From Kryptolebias marmoratus (Eukaryota; Chordata; Actinopteri; Cyprinodontiformes; Rivulidae): a DNA stretch of 64,000 nucleotides. A program made the translations under genes and the position numbers. Within the stretch, counting starts at the first letter, position 1, and every line of letters starts with the position of its first letter. Below, one piece after another: positions 1-14,071 of this stretch. The notes beneath the pieces were generated by a model. It was not told where the DNA came from. It saw only the letters and a program-made list of their open reading frames with translations, and searched no databases. The stretch lies in the NCBI RefSeq assembly GCF_001649575.2, contig NC_051443.1:17648366-17712365 (forward strand), written 5' to 3'.

Positions 1-8
1 GCAATTTC

Positions 9-11
<3 letters not shown>

Positions 12-42
<31 letters not shown>
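12..42. repeat. Poly-T run
   Basis: About 31 T in a row at the left edge of the window, possibly the poly(A) tail of a retroposon on the - strand; no body identified. Confidence 0.8.
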
Positions 43-1082
43 CTTGTCATGATGACAGGGGAGGCTCTGCCTCCCCTGACCGCATGTCCCTGATCGGGGG
101 TTGTTGTCTGGCATGAATCATGTTTCTTTGAGCACTTCTTGCGCAATAAATGAAAAGAACCGTTCTTCTAACCTTTCTGGGCCCCCCATCTTCTGTCTTT
201 TTTTTTCCTGCTACAGACTTTACTGTGAACTGAGAGTCAGTGATCAGTGGGAATGAACTCTCCCAGATGTTGAAATCCTCCAAATAAGGACTGCATTGCA
301 TTTATTTTTGAAAACATGCCAGGTTGAGCATCTTGAAACACGTTATTAGTGACATCAATGTTTTTTTTTTTCTTGAGGTCCAGATATTAAACATCCTTAA
401 TTCAGTGTAAATCAGTTTGCAAATCTTTTTTCTCTGTGCAAAATGTTACAATTGTTCTTGTTGCTCCAAAATTTACCAAGTGATGAGTCACACCAATGAA
501 TCTTTAACTCCCTGAAAATGATGGCTTAAATTCAGCAACAAACTTCATGAAGGATGACTTAAATATTGTGGGGGAAGGACAGAACTAAACAAACAATTGT
601 TTTTTAATTTTACCTCAGCTATGTGAGAATTTTCAATTTGACTTTTTATTTTTGGAGTGAAGACATTTTAACTTGTAATTTTATTAATTCCTTCACCAAT
701 CGTTTGTCAAACTTACACTTCATGATAAACTGAAACAACAAACTTGCAAAACCTCATTTCACAGCATGTTTTATTAGCATCGGTCAAAGTTATAAATAAG
801 TAAATGAAAAGAAACACACTCCCTTCAGATCACTTTGCACTAGCAAAAACCCACCTTCTTTTTCAATTTAAGTTGTCATTTATGTTTCTTAAATAATAAT
901 AATAGGGCTCAAACCTTTAAAAAATACTAAGTGCAATATCCTAAGATAACTCAAAAGCAAACAGAAAACAGTGTTCATCCAACTCGATAGGATTTTAGTT
1001 TTGTCTGCAGACTTGCAAAAGTTTATAACACTACGTCCTACACTTTTATCAATTTCCCTCTTATTTTACAGTATCTGACTCT

Positions 1083-1310
1083 AGATGGCACGGTGGTGCA
1101 GTGGTTAGATCTGTTAGTAAACCTAACATGAGTGAATCATTGTTTGTCTCGTTTGTCTCTATGCGGCCCTGTGATGGATCTGCGACTTGTCCAGGGTCAC
1201 AAGTCCATCACCCTGCCCCTGCCTCTTGCACAGTGATGCTTGGAGACAGGCACCAGCTCCCTGGGACCTGGGAAGGAGAAGTGAGTAAAGAAAATCAATG
1301 GAAGGATATT
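1083..1310 (+). repeat. SINE-like repeat, internally deleted copy
   Basis: Starts GCACGGTGGTGCAGTGGTTA and later holds the shared words CCTGTGATGGA, TGTCCAGGGT, GGCACCAGCTCCC and a GGTAAAGAA-like tail. The middle third present in other copies (CCTTTCTGNGTGGAGT, ACTCCGGTTTCC) is missing here. Confidence 0.75.
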
Positions 1311-1959
1311 TGATCCTGGTAAGTTACTATAAATTAAGGAACACACAGTAACCTACAGTCAGATAGACACATAATGCTTTGCATTCACATCAACACACTG
1401 GAAAGATAAATGGTACTTTTACTGATAAAATTAAATGTATTTACCTGTAAAACTACAGGAAGGGAATATTACTGGGAATGTAAAACCACATGGAGGAGAT
1501 TGAAGACGGGAAGGTGACCACAGAAGTGATAAACATCATAAAACTCTGACAATAGCATCTGAATTGGCTCCATACGTTATAATTGTCACATACTGGATCA
1601 ACAAATCTAACTGCTTAATGATTTTAGAATAAAGTGGCACTCAACATGTGATTTCAGTTTGGTATTTGAATGATAATAGGATAAAAACATGCTCTTTAAC
1701 CATGACTCATACTGACTGTTGTGCCTTTGTGTGTTTAGAAAACTGTTTTCTGTCACACTGAATTTATTGAAACGCAGCTCAGAATCAGTCATGCAAAGTG
1801 TCACTGAAAGGCTGTGTCAAGAGCAGCAGGACTTGTTGGAAACAGAGCTGGAACTGAAGGAGAAGATGATGAAGACTCAGATGGGATGAATTCTTGACCT
1901 CTTCATTATTGGTCTCTAAAGAAGCTGATAAAGAAAATCATATTTGCTTCTCTTGGTTT

Positions 1960-2421
1960 GTAGGTTTAGCTGTAATGAGTTCATGAGTTTGGTTTTTGCT
2001 TTGTCTTTTTTGAGGGTTTTTGTATTTGTCTTCTGGGTTTTTGGTTTAGTTCTTGTATTTGTTTTCATTACCCACTTGTCCTCAGTCTGCTCCTGGTTTC
2101 CTGTCATGCCCATCTCCACCTGTCTACAATCCTCATTACTCACCTGTGCCCACTTCTCCTGATTTCCCTCTGTCTTTAAAACCTGGTCTTTTGTTTCACT
2201 TCCTCGCCAGTTCATTGCCTCAGGTATGGTCTTTGTTGTTTGTCCCTCTCCTTTTTTGCCATGCTTCTAGTCTTGCCTTGCCTCTTTTTTGGATTCTTTT
2301 ATTGTTAGTTTTTGCTGCCATGCCAGCCTTTTGTTTTGTTTGTTTTTTTAAGTTATTAAAATAGTCTCTTTTTAATAAGTCTGCATATTGCGTTCGCCAC
2401 ACTCGCCCCCAGCCCTGACAT
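1960..2421 (+). mobile_element. Probable retroelement 3' end (LTR-like remnant)
   Basis: A pyrimidine-rich stretch with many CTTG/CCTG words, then TTAATAAGTCTGCATATTGC and CCAGCCCTGACA at the right end. This layout, a poly(A)-like signal, 'CTGCAT..' and a terminal ..TGACA, is common at the ends of fish LTR-type repeats. No coding remains and no partner LTR seen, so the class is uncertain. Confidence 0.4.
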
Positions 2422-2900
2422 TTAGCTATTCTAGATTTTCAAATGGCCGGTCTACCTTTTGAAGAGGATGTTTTCCTGTGACCGTGTATTCATATAACGG
2501 CACGTTACGTTTTATGCCATTAAGAAAATGGGGAAACAAAAGCACTCAACTCTGACACAGTTTTGGCCCCTAGCTTGCTCAGATTTGCAGAACTTCACAT
2601 TTTACCTCCTAATTTTAACCTTTCAGTCATGCTGCATTTACTGTACCTCAGAAGTTGCTTTGCTTTAAACAGCAAAACATCATAAAAAGCTTTAATTTTA
2701 CATAACCACAGAAAAATAATAAGATTTTAGTTCTATATGTGGGATTTGTCTTGTTTTGAATCTGAAATGGAAACCATGACTTGTTATTATCATTCTTTTT
2801 GTTTAGTCAAATTCTCATGTTCTATTGTCATTGAATGTCACGTTATTGGAAGGCAAAAAACAGTTTTGTTCATTTATTTTTTTATACTGTCATTGTTAGT

Positions 2901-3236
2901 TTAGGGGCAGTGCAGTGGTTAGAGCTGCCACCTCCCAAGAAGAAGGCTGCAGGATCACTTCCCGGCCCGGGGCCTTTCTGGGTGGAGTCGGCCTGTTCTC
3001 CCTGCGCTCATGTGGGTTCACTCCAGGTACTCCGGTTTCCTCCCACAGATTAAAGATCGGTTACTCTAAAGTTCTCCCTAGGGTGTGAGTGAGAGCTTGA
3101 ACTGTTCTTTGTCTCCATGTGTCCCTGCGATGGACTGGAGACCTGTCCAGGGTGTCTCCCTCCTGCTGGAGATGGGCACCAGCTCCCCAGGCAGGACCTG
3201 AAAAGGAGAAGCGGGTAAAGAAAACAGATGGATGGG
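2901..3236 (+). repeat. SINE-like repeat, near-complete copy
   Basis: Reads GGGGCAGTGCAGTGGTTAGA at the left, GGCCTTTCTGGGTGGAGT and ACTCCGGTTTCCTCCCACAG in the middle, GATGGACTGGAGACCTGTCC and GGTAAAGAAAACAGATGGAT at the right. The left end resembles a tRNA A box (TGGTTAGAGC) with a degraded B box about 35 bases on, suggesting a tRNA-derived SINE. Confidence 0.8.
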
Positions 3237-6130
3237 TTATTAGTTGATATTTAGGCAATATAAGCAACATGAGAGTAAAAACAGGAGAGTAAAAAAAACT
3301 TAGATGGGTGAATTCACAGTTTGAAGCCAAGACGTAAAAGAAAAATGATGATGTAAATGTGAGTCGTATTAACTGGGGAACTTAAACATCTTATTCATCA
3401 TTTTGTCCTCAGGCCTTTGTTTTCCTAACCTAGGCCAATTAAATACATGACTTGCAACAATTTTTTGCATAAAAGAATAAATCTTTATACTTTTAAACTG
3501 TAGATGCAGAAAATTTAAATGATTTGGAATAAAACTGCATTCTTCAAACAGCTTGTTGAGTTTTTCCTGTGCATTTAGTTTAGTGTTTGTGTTACAAACT
3601 GTCACGATGAATCTTAAAGGCAGGAGTTGGGGTTAGGATCATTTACGTGCGCAGGCCTACAGCTATCTCCAACATCCAGCACCCCATGGAACAGAGGGGA
3701 TGAGGTGTCCCACTATGCAGCCAAACTTTGTCAGCGAAGAATTTATATAGGAGAGCTTTGGTACTGTAATCGTGTTGTGTTTTTACAGAAACATGTGCCA
3801 GATATTTGATGGGGAGCGTCGGGAAGCAGAAGCACATTATCTGCACTACAAGTGCTGTGATGGAGGAAAAGACGTGACGGGGATTTTGTGTTCCCGTCAA
3901 TACATCAGACTGTGTAACAGCCCGACTTATTTCAGCTTCAGATAAAAGATGATCTATCAGTCACGAGCTCCAGCTCTGGGGCTGAGGGAAATAGCTGTAG
4001 GAGAAAAAATATCCTAATAAAAATAACAAAATTTAGAAAAACAAAATGCATTTGGATGAGCCAACAGTAAAGGAACAGTACAGGGAGCAAAGCTTTAGGA
4101 GATGTACAGTACGTTCAGGGTGGCTCGACTCTGATTTAAGCACACCTTTAAAAAATTGGTTCAGATGAAAAGATGCAAACTTGCAGGGTCACAGGTACAT
4201 TCAGTGCTCTCCCACTCGAGTGGGAGCATCACCGGCTGCTGAGTTTGCAAAGCTGAGTGTTGCTGTCTGACCTTCAGCCAGACCAGAACCAAGAGCCAAA
4301 TATGATTTAAACAACTTATTTTACGCCGCAAAGCTGCTTTGACTGAAGCTTCATAGAGGTTCAGACTGAAAAGCAGTGCAGTGATTTGTCACAAGCCTCT
4401 CATATCAGCATTTAGTCGTGTAACCAGTCAAAACCTGAACACAGGGGGGAGATGTTGTGCATATATTTTTTTTATTGCAGAGCTGTATATTTCTTTTACT
4501 AAAATGAAAAAAGGTAGCCTGTATGCTGTTTTCTTATGTATTTTTTATTTTTTTTAAATTTTAGTCCCTTTTACTTGTAATTTATTCAGGAAGTCAAAAT
4601 GACATCTCATTAAACTGATCCTTTAGACAAGAAAAAGATCTTTTTTTCACATGAGATTCCACAGTCATGTTCTCAAATAAAACTATTTTACAAGACAAGT
4701 AAAATTATGTTCAACCTTTGGAGATATGTGATTTAAAAGCCTTGGCAACTATGGCTAGTCATAACTACAGCCCGTTTCTTTGCCTATAAATTACTACAAC
4801 CTCAGCACTGGGAGGATCGGTTTAAAGTACAGTTATTAATCTCAGTAAAAAAAAAAGCTGCTTGTCAGAATTACAGTTTCTGTAAGCACACAGCGAAGGT
4901 GTAGGAGAATATTCTGCAAGAATATCATACTGTAGGTCGCTGCTTTGCTATAAATAGTGCATAATTTTATTCTGCCCTCCCTGCGTCATACCGGCCCCCC
5001 TACTCACCAATGCCAGCCACTATTCACTCAAATCCACGGTCCTTTGAGAGCCCTGCACCTTAACAGCTTTGAGTCCAGGAGATCTGTCCATTTCTCCTTC
5101 ATTTTTCACATCTTTCTGCAGTTTTATTTTACCATCTCATGCTTCAGCAGAGGTGTCATTAAACTCATCTTTGTGCATTCTGAATTATATAATTGTTCAC
5201 AAAGCACTTGGAGGCTGACAGATGAGGCACCAAAATCATTCTTATTCTCCCCCCCCCCATGCATAAATATGTAGTTCCAGGACTATTTTCATCTGGCTGA
5301 TTCACCAGTAAAGACACAAAAAAGACTTCTTTATCCCTGGAAGACTTACTTTATCTGAAAGAGAGAAATACATTTTTTGAACTACTGTTTTCTTTGGAAA
5401 GTAAATTTTCAACACCTACAAGGCTGTAATTACAATAATTACTTTTTGAAAGACAATTCAAACTAGGCAGGTAAACTTAAAAGTCTGACAGCAGAATTGT
5501 GTCTGAATTTGAACTGATTTGCTTAAACACTGTTGTATAAGGATATATATCTATATATGTGCGTGTATGTGTCAATTTGTCTGATATCATAGCAACCAAA
5601 TAATTGTGCATAGATGGATATTTTAAAAAAAACCCTGGTAGGCTGCAAATTTTATTTTATTCTGCTTCTTCTCTCATCCACATTCAGAGTGAAACACACC
5701 TGCTGTGTCAGGTAACTCAGAACTGATTGAACTGCACCGGCTCACCATTTACCGTAATGAAATCATTATTGGAGTAGGTGGAAATTAAGCAGTTTAAGAT
5801 GTAAAGGATTTAACAACTCCCTCACCGAGCTGTGGCTGATTAGAAATAAGCACATGGACATATCTGCTTGCTCCTACATCCACCAATCCATGCAATAATA
5901 ATAAAAAAAAAGCTTTCTGACTGCTAACTTGTCGAGCACGTAACCTGTGAATTTTGCCATGTTGCTTCAGAAATCACTGCCAATAAAAACACAATTACCT
6001 TTAAACTTTATTGAAAAGGGTTATTAAACAGATCTCATCAACTAGAGATATGTCTTGATAATATGTGTGATGATACTAAATCAAAATTAGACTGGGCAAC
6101 TGCTGTTAATTACCTGTCTGATATAAAACA

Positions 6131-6131
6131 C

Positions 6132-6169
<38 letters not shown>
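6131..6169. repeat. (AAT)n microsatellite
   Basis: About 13 uninterrupted AAT units. Confidence 0.9.
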
Positions 6170-8009
6170 CAATTTAATTTTTAATGCACTTTTCATTAAT
6201 AAAAATCTCAAAGGGCTTTTATTCAACTTCTTTTATTTTTTACGTTCTACAGTTCCATTAAAAACAGTATGACGTGTGTTTTTGTGGCCACGTGGATCAC
6301 CAACAGGCAGAGTTATGTGTCTTTTTACTTCAGTGTTTTCACAGAACAATTGTGCCTGGACCTGTTAGCGACCCGGTGGCTCAACGTGCCATGTTTTGGG
6401 CTTTAAACTAATACAATATGGCAGAAACTCAGGGTTCTGGCAGCCAGAGGAGCTTAACAGGATACATCAACAACATGATGAATGACCTTACGCTAAGATG
6501 TTTGACTTCAAAAGTCGTTCTATCCCATTTTTTTTTTTTTATGTGGAAGTTTTACTTTTCAGCTCCTAGGTGACAGTTCATTGGCCCCGTCATGCTTCAA
6601 GTTGTAAAAACAAAGTGGAGCAGCTTTTAGGGCTTGTGTGTGTGTGAGCAACAGCAGAACAAAAAAACTGTTATCTCTGCAGTTTATCATCATTAACTTG
6701 TGTCACTGTCTTCTCACTCTCTGCAGCCGCATATAACCATATGCAAACGTGTTTATATTTTTTTAGCACAGATTTCAAAGATGATATCCGTGCAAAGGAC
6801 AAAACTTATTTTCACCTTTTCTAACCTTCCTCCCTTTGTGAAAATTACACAAAAACACCAACCGCATTTAAATGTAGGCTGTAAAAACTTAGGCTAATAT
6901 TGCTGCAGAAGTGATGGGTGCTGATGTTAAAGATTTACTGCCTCCTGCAGGTTGTGTTTAAAGCTCAGCTTGCTCCATAATTCCATGCAGAATTTGTGAT
7001 TTTGGTCTGATGGCAGCATGAAATGTGTGTTGTTGATTTGGGAAATTACAACACATAAACACACTCTGCTGTTTTTCCCCCTCTCATCCATCCATAAAAT
7101 CAAGGTGCACCATCTGGTTTAACCTGGTGGATGACACAGAGACTCATTAAAATCTTACTCCATCATTACCTGTGCAGCATCGGCGCACCGTGGCACCTTC
7201 ATCGCTTGTCTAAACTCCGTCCTGTTAGGTCTTGTTTTAAATACTTTGTCAAGACGCTCGCCTCGCCTTCCTTGTTGCCAAAACCAGCTGAAACCTGATC
7301 TCCTCTGTGCCTGCTGCAACAAAGGAAGAGATTTTTCACAGACTTTCCTTTTCGGGCCATTTCAGGTCACCTCGTCGAAGGAAAACTTCAAACGCATGAA
7401 GTCAAGCCACGGCAAGTCAAAGCACCACCAATCTGCACTGTAATAAACTGACCCAAACTATTTAGTACCTACAGTAAGTCTGCCTTTGAGTCCATCTCCA
7501 CTCTGTATCAGCGACAGCTTATAGAACCAGATTAAATGTAAGCTGCTGTCTGACTGTAAAGCAAACAAACAGAATCAGTCTTTTCATTATCAGACTGTAA
7601 CAATGGAAAATAACTCTTGACTTCTCTGAAGAAAACTCCTTAGCATAACAGCGCTAGTTCCTTCTACACACATGGTGCGCACCATACTTTTATTCAGTAG
7701 TTCATTGTTTACAAGTGTTTAATTTACAGTATGTGACTTGCACAACACTGCATTTTTCAGTTCTGTTTCTGATTCTCAATTTCTTTGTAAAAAAAAAAAG
7801 AAAGACAGTGGTTAATTTGGTTCATTTCGCGTTCCTTCGCTGATTAAATAAATGCTGAATTTAGCAGCATTATAAAGTGAAGTTGTAGGCAGGAACTACG
7901 GTCTGCCTTGGGAAAACACAGTTCACTTTAAACTGTAGTTTAATTATCGTTGGCCACAGAAAGGCGAAAAACGGGCGGTGATGTTTTTACCTGTGTGTGT
8001 GGATGTATG

Positions 8010-8220
8010 TTAACAAAAACATCTCATGGACCACAGGATAAGTTTTAATCATCTACAACTGATTAAGGCTTGGAGTCAACCCAATACAGGATGACTGCCA
8101 CAACTAACATTAGAAAACACAAAAATCCCCATAACTCTGTCAAATTTATAGATATTGAGCTAAAATTTGATACGGTAATGGCTCAGAGTCATTCACAAGA
8201 CATACTTTACCAGACCTTCA
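8010..8220 (-). repeat. Eleven-copy dispersed repeat, copy 1 (reverse)
   Basis: Shares CATCTACAACTGATTAA, GAGTCAACCCAATACAGGAT, ATAACTCTGTCAAATTTATA and GATATTGAGCTAAAATTTGA with the other copies. Strand is relative: I call '+' the copies reading TGTGGTGGCCATCTTGAATT. Confidence 0.75.
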
Positions 8221-9289
8221 ATTTAGCGAAGTGGTACTGATTTACAGTTCCAGTTTATTTTCATACCAAGTGTTTCAAGTGGGATTTAAGAGACATGAGT
8301 ATGCTGTACTAAAAGGAATGCTCATCCTTGGAAAGATAATTGGCTTAAGAATGTTTTACTATGCTAACAATGAAGCCAACAGCAACAAAACTCAGCCTAC
8401 TGTATGTACAGTGCCAAATTCACTTGGCTGTGTGCAGGTGCCTTAAACAGGCGGCTTTAAAAGACAGAAACACCGGATCTCACCGAAACACAGCAGCTCA
8501 CTACGTGATGTTTTTCTACATGCTCTATTGCAGCACTTTGCTACAACCAAAACACAAGTCTGACCATAAAAACAGTCCCTCAGTTTTACCATAAATTGCA
8601 GTAACTCTTCTTTCCAGCTTGTTGTATTCCCAGTTAGCTGTGCTTTTTGTGTTGTAGCAGTCATGCGTGTAAGTGCAGGTGAGTTGCTGGTTTTCTGTTC
8701 ATAGAAAGCTGCTCCACCACAATGTTCCCTAATTTTCTAAAGCTGTGGTAAACCAAAAGATTTTTAAAAATCTATTTTTATAAAACCCATTAGTAGGAAA
8801 GTTGGTATCTCATGGAAAAAGCTGTAAAACTGATTTAGGCTGAATTAAAAACTCCTTTTAAAAAAACGTGCACCTACAGTGGTGTAATTTGTAGTTAACT
8901 AATCCAGTCCAGGAGCCACTCACTCCCATTCACTTCCTCGACCGCACAGATCATTTTGTTGTTCCTTTGTATGTCACCTCTTGTAACTTTCAACCTTTAC
9001 TACAGGAAGTGACAGCCAGTGAGGCGTGCAAAGGCACGCTGAAAACTGGGACTGAGCGTAAAAGCCTGCGACCGACAAAGGAGGACGTAATGAGAACAGT
9101 CAGAGCTGCAAAACTGATGGAGTGGCTGAACGAGGGGCTCTGATTGGCCACCTCTCACTGGTGACGCCGAGCTGAGAGTTAAACTGAGAAACACCAGAGC
9201 TGAAGGAGTGGATGGGATGGTGTGAGACTGACTGAGGGAAAGAAGCTCTTCCTCAGCCTCTGCTGAAAAAAACATGCCGGAGCCGTGAC

Positions 9290-9800
9290 TTAAACAATTA
9301 TTATCTTACCTGTTGATAGTCATTTAAATGGCCTCGGTTAGGAACAATAAAGTTTAATTTTGAGAGGGGTTACAAGCTAACAGCTAGTCTGAGTGTTGTG
9401 TTGTTTATGACTCCGATCTTAAAATTTCAAAGCAATTCATATAACTGCTATTTCATTCACTTTTACAGCACTGACAGTTTTATACTAGATGGCTATTTTT
9501 GCAGAAATACTATATTATTCCTGCAGAAAGTGCCCAAAGCTGCATGCAAATTGCTACAGCTAGCTGCTGCTGATGCTACTGGCTCTTGCAAATAATCACT
9601 GAAATCTCCATAAATATGACTAAAATAGCACAACGTATGCAGGTGTAGTGAATGCTTATGAATGCTGAATCAGTGTTCATGCTTTTAGACTCTATTTTTC
9701 CAAACTGAGGTTGTTCATAGAGCTATCTACAACAAGTAAGATATTAATTGTTTATATTCTTTTTACAAGTGCCCACTTCATAATCACTTTAAGCTGAACA
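9290..9800. mobile_element. MITE with long inverted ends, copy 1
   Basis: Left end AATTATTATCTTACCTGTTG...ATGGCCTCGGTT; right end CAAACTGAGGTTGTTCATAG...GTAAGATATTAATTG, its inverted counterpart. The ends match those of the copies at 24318-24945 and 60518-61005. No transposase frame. Confidence 0.7.
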
Positions 9801-12672
9801 CTATTGGGGCAGCTGCAGCTCAGACAGGAGAGCAGTCGTCTTCCAGTCATAAAGTTTGCTGATTAAATATGTTTTTTTTTCTGTTCCACATCTCAAAATA
9901 TCCATGTGGGTAAAACTTTGCTTATTGATTGTTTTGTATATAGAAGCCAAGAACAGCCTTATCTGAAATTTATATCATTGATGTAATTCTCTTAAGATCA
10001 TAAGCTGACTACTGTTACCTTGAGAAAACAAACATTATTTCAGGTTATATAAATGATGTTTTCTTTGTTTTCTTAAAATAACACCACGCTAGCTGAAGGA
10101 AACAACACAATGAAGTCATGCACGAATGACTGTTTGTTGAGTGTTTTCTGATGTGACATTTCAGCTCGAATCAACTGACAGCTTGACTATTTTAACATCT
10201 GATAATGAAGGAAACCTTTTGTTTTGTTAAGATTTTGAAATCATTTCATCATGAACAAAACTAAGAAGTTATCTCAGGAAAAGAAGCTTTGTTATATGAA
10301 AATTTAACTTTTATGATTACGAAACAAGCTTTTCTATCACAAGTTAATGAGACAAATAACTCGTTATTTTGAGATAATGTCATTAATTAGTCATTTTTTT
10401 AGCTTTGACTTTTTCAATTTTTGTTTAACATGTAAATTTTGAAAAAGGACCTTGTTTATAAAATATGATATAAAGACAAATTGGACCTAAAAGTGCTGAA
10501 AAAATGTGTTAATAAGACTGATAATATTAACACTGAGTGCTCAATAAGACTACAAAGCACCTTGTAATACCAACATTTATTTAAAAAAAAGCTAATTCTA
10601 GTGAAGAAAGCTGGATAAATATTTGTTTGTATGTATCTTTTAGGTGATATTATGTTCCACAGACTCCATTCATTTTAAGCCTGAGCAAAACGTTTGAATG
10701 ATTTAGATGAGGAAACTCTTTGTTCATTGTGTAAAGGTCTGAATCAGATGATGAATTATTTATCCTGCTGATTAATGTTTCAGTAATGTTAAATTGTGCT
10801 GAGGGACAGAGTTAATAAACAGCAGATGTGAGATGTGACCGGACCGTGATGGAGAACAAACTACTGGAAACACTACAGATAATTCTCTGATAAGTCAAAA
10901 TTTAGAAAACTAATACTTTATTACACTTTTTTTTTTTTAATTTAAGGAGCATTACAAGTTTAAAGTTTACGAGATTATAATGTTCTTTTCACTGAAGGAT
11001 TCAGGACAGGATTATTAGTGGGTTTGTAAATAAAATGTCCAGAATATTCAAAAATATTCATGATGAATCTGTCTGTGAACGCAGAGCCATCAAAGTTTGA
11101 CAGCTGAAGTTGGGCAGGAATGAACCTTCACTGCCATCTTCTTACATATTTCATGCTTTTTTTCTCTTCTAACCTGCATTTTTTAATTTTCAGTACACGT
11201 TTGTTTGTGTTCATTTTTGCATATCACGTTCTCCTGTTGTTTTTTCCCACTGTTTCCCTGTCTCTGTGGACATGAAATGGGCCATATTGCACCCCGAGGC
11301 TTGAATGTCCCCCCTGCCACGGCCTAATGTCTACAGAAAGAGAGTGCCAAAATGAGAGGGAAGGGTGCATGCTGAACAAAATAATGCTGGACATTTTTAT
11401 TTAATTGATACATTTGAATTACTTGTCTGCTAAGTGTTCTGACATTCGTTATTATTGTTGATAAAAATAAAATATAAGATACTAAGCTTTATGAAATTCA
11501 CAGATGATGAAAACACAACGGAGGAGTTAAAGCAGGCCACCGCTGACATTAGTGCATGGGAGTGATGCTACTTTGGCTCTCCCTGGAGCAGAAGAGACAC
11601 AGATGTCAGAGAACAACAACTCCCACGAGAAAGGAGAGGAGGAAAAGCTGCTCACATTCCTCCACTTTGCTCTGTGAACCACAATTCAGAAACACTCAGC
11701 TGTCTAATTGGCTGCACGTACTGTATTATAACATTATCACCTAATGTTTGCCCTCTCTCTCTAGACATCTGCTGGGGGAAAAGAATGACCCAAACTGAGA
11801 TGAAAAGGAATGGCTTTTGTTTTCAGCTGTTTTTCCATTTGATTGACGCATTTAGATTAATTTTCTTCTGCTCTCTTGACAAGATGTGTTGTCTGAAAAG
11901 CATTTGACTAAATACTAAAGTAATTTAGTCAAATAACATTAGTTATAGTGATAAAAATAATTAAATGAGTGTGCATAGAGACTTAGACTCACTAAAAATG
12001 AGATTTTCAATTAAAATAAATTAAGCATCTGCTTTAATTAGTTACTGTAAAAAGCAGCTTTCTTGTGTCCAACCCTGCAGACTCAGTGAAGTTCTGACAT
12101 TCAGCTGGAAAGATAGAAGGAAAAAAAAAATTGAAACTTGAAACTGAAAAAAGGAACTTTGAACTTTGAGATCTGCAGGACACAAAGACTGGAAGTGACC
12201 ACTGTTCACAGGGATTAATGTCACTGTGGGTGTCAGCGTGTCCTACATGCTCCCATCAATCACAGGGACAAAGATGCAGACTGAAAATGGTCCTCTTCCA
12301 TTCCCTCCTACGTCCTAATCAGGCAGAAATGAGACAGAGGTTGTATCAGCATCTACTTATGGGAGGAATTATCTGCAGGCTGGTGACGTGTGTCTTAATG
12401 AACTTTTGTGCGTGGACTGTGTGCGACATCCAGCAGCTCAGCACAGAGCTGCAGTCCAAAGTTGGCGAACCCCCCCTTCCAGCTCCAACCCCCCCTGAGA
12501 GGCTGACCGCCTGCTGCCACATCAGGCAGCACTTCATCCTCAGCTGCTGCTCCATCCTCATCTGTCCCTGTCCGTCCGGGGATGGATTAACGGGGGAAAC
12601 ATCTGGATTTCTTTCCATCTCTCCCCGCCTCCTCCTCCAGCAGCATCTCTGTCAGGAGACAGGGGCAGAACG

Positions 12673-13314
12673 ATGAGCTCCTCTCTACCCAAAAGCGACT
12701 CCACCACCTCCCTGCTGCGATCCTCGGGGCTCAGCCGCAGGTCCGCGCACATGGATCACGGTCCGCATCGGGGCCCCCGCGCTCACCACCACCACCCCGC
12801 CGAGCATGCAGCCTGGCCAGGGGACTGTGAGACCAGCGCGCGGAGACCCCTGTGCCAGCCACGATACGCCGAGTCCCGACACGCAGCTGATCAGCACCGG
12901 GTGCAGAGGAGCCGCTCTCACCGGCAGCCGAGCCACCTGGACCAGGAGGAGGAGGAGGAGGAAGAGGTGGTGGAGGAACCGAGGCGCAGGGCGAGCCGGC
13001 ATCACGCAGAGCGCAGCAAGTCCTCCAAATCCAAACACCATCATCATCATCATCATCATCACCAGGAGCATCCCTCCCCGGCGCACCTCCAGGGGCAGGA
13101 CAGGAGGACCTCACCAACTCCATCTTACCCCAGACCCCCGGACGAGGCGGATTTCTTCTTCGAGCAGAGTCAGAGAGCTGTCACCGGGTCCTCGTCCAGC
13201 CTCAGCTCGGACCCACCTGTCAGACCCGCATCCGGCCGCAGATCCAAAAGGCTGAGCGCAACACCCGAGTATGACTCCAGTCTGCATCCCATAGTCAAAT
13301 CAGTCTTTGGCCAG
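12673..13314 (+). CDS. cabp1: Caldendrin-specific first coding exon
   Basis: 214 codons from ATG to donor CAG|GTAAGA, phase 0, joining the shared exon at 23915 so that ...VKSVFGQ runs into DRELRPEE. The start [15 protein letters not shown] resembles the internal human caldendrin stretch MSSHIAKSESKTSLL; RRPLCQP and the terminal FGQ are also shared. Human caldendrin has about 57 further N-terminal residues that I do not find here; there is no in-frame ATG just upstream. The exon is basic, proline-, serine- and histidine-rich and probably disordered. It holds a Glu tract near residues 93-98 and nine His codons at residues 122-130, encoded by a CAT repeat. The 5' leader before 12673 carries a second open frame from 12218 that I regard as non-coding. 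Confidence 0.88.
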
Positions 13315-13992
13315 GTAAGAAGAGCTGAAGAGGAGTTTAAACTCTGAAGCACTTTGAAAAGTTGTTTCTAATCTCTCCACAGACTGGTGTTAACTTAGTT
13401 AACACAAATAATCAGGGCACATAATCAGACATGTATTTATTACAAATATCTTTAATTAAGCCCTAATAAAGGGCTTAAGCACTAATAAGCTGCTTATTTT
13501 GTGATTATTAAACTGTAAATAACAAAGTAAAGTGCAAAATTTTAAAGTTTTATCATCACACAAACGTATTCAAGAAGATAAACCAAACACAGGCGCTAAA
13601 TTTGAGTATTTAACTTGATCCAAAGGAAAAAAAAGGTTTCCAAACAAGCTGATTATATTCTCACAGTCTAGTGCAATCAATTGTATGACATTTAAACAAC
13701 TTTATATGCAACTCTTGCTATTTGTCTCATATATCAATTCAGTTCAGTCTATTTTCACAGTGACAATTCACAATAAAAGTCATCTTGAGGCACAATAAAA
13801 AAAAATCATCAATTCAACTGAAATCCAGTTCTAGTCAAATCTTTTCATATTATAATATCATGCCGTCACATACAAAGTTTCCACTGATAAAATGTTTGCA
13901 ATAGAACTTTAGCTGAACACAGCTGATATGCAAAACCAGAAACATACTAATACCTAACTTAATACATAAAATCAAAAGTACAGATAGCAAAC

Positions 13993-14071
<79 letters not shown>

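Larger units (their letters stand above)
1..12672. other. Long stretch without a recognised gene, upstream of cabp1
   Basis: Only short frames occur here (none over 105 codons) and none resembles a known protein. Contents: a poly-T run at 12-42, SINE-like copies near 1083-1310 and 2901-3236, a retroelement-type remnant near 1960-2421, an AAT microsatellite at 6131-6169, a copy of the 11-member repeat at 8010-8220 and a MITE at 9290-9800. The last 450 bases are probably 5' leader of the caldendrin transcript. I see no promoter motif I would defend. Confidence 0.6.

Noticed and set aside
1916..2364. Overlapping frames of about 100 codons on both strands
   Set aside because: Lie in a pyrimidine-rich retroelement-type remnant; no domain recognised.
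12218..12676. 152-codon frame ahead of the caldendrin start
   Set aside because: Different frame, no similarity to known proteins; taken as 5' leader.
12685..13123. Two - strand frames of 130-133 codons and a + strand frame at 12806-13255
   Set aside because: Overlap the caldendrin exon in GC-rich DNA; only the 12673 frame matches a known protein and has a working donor.
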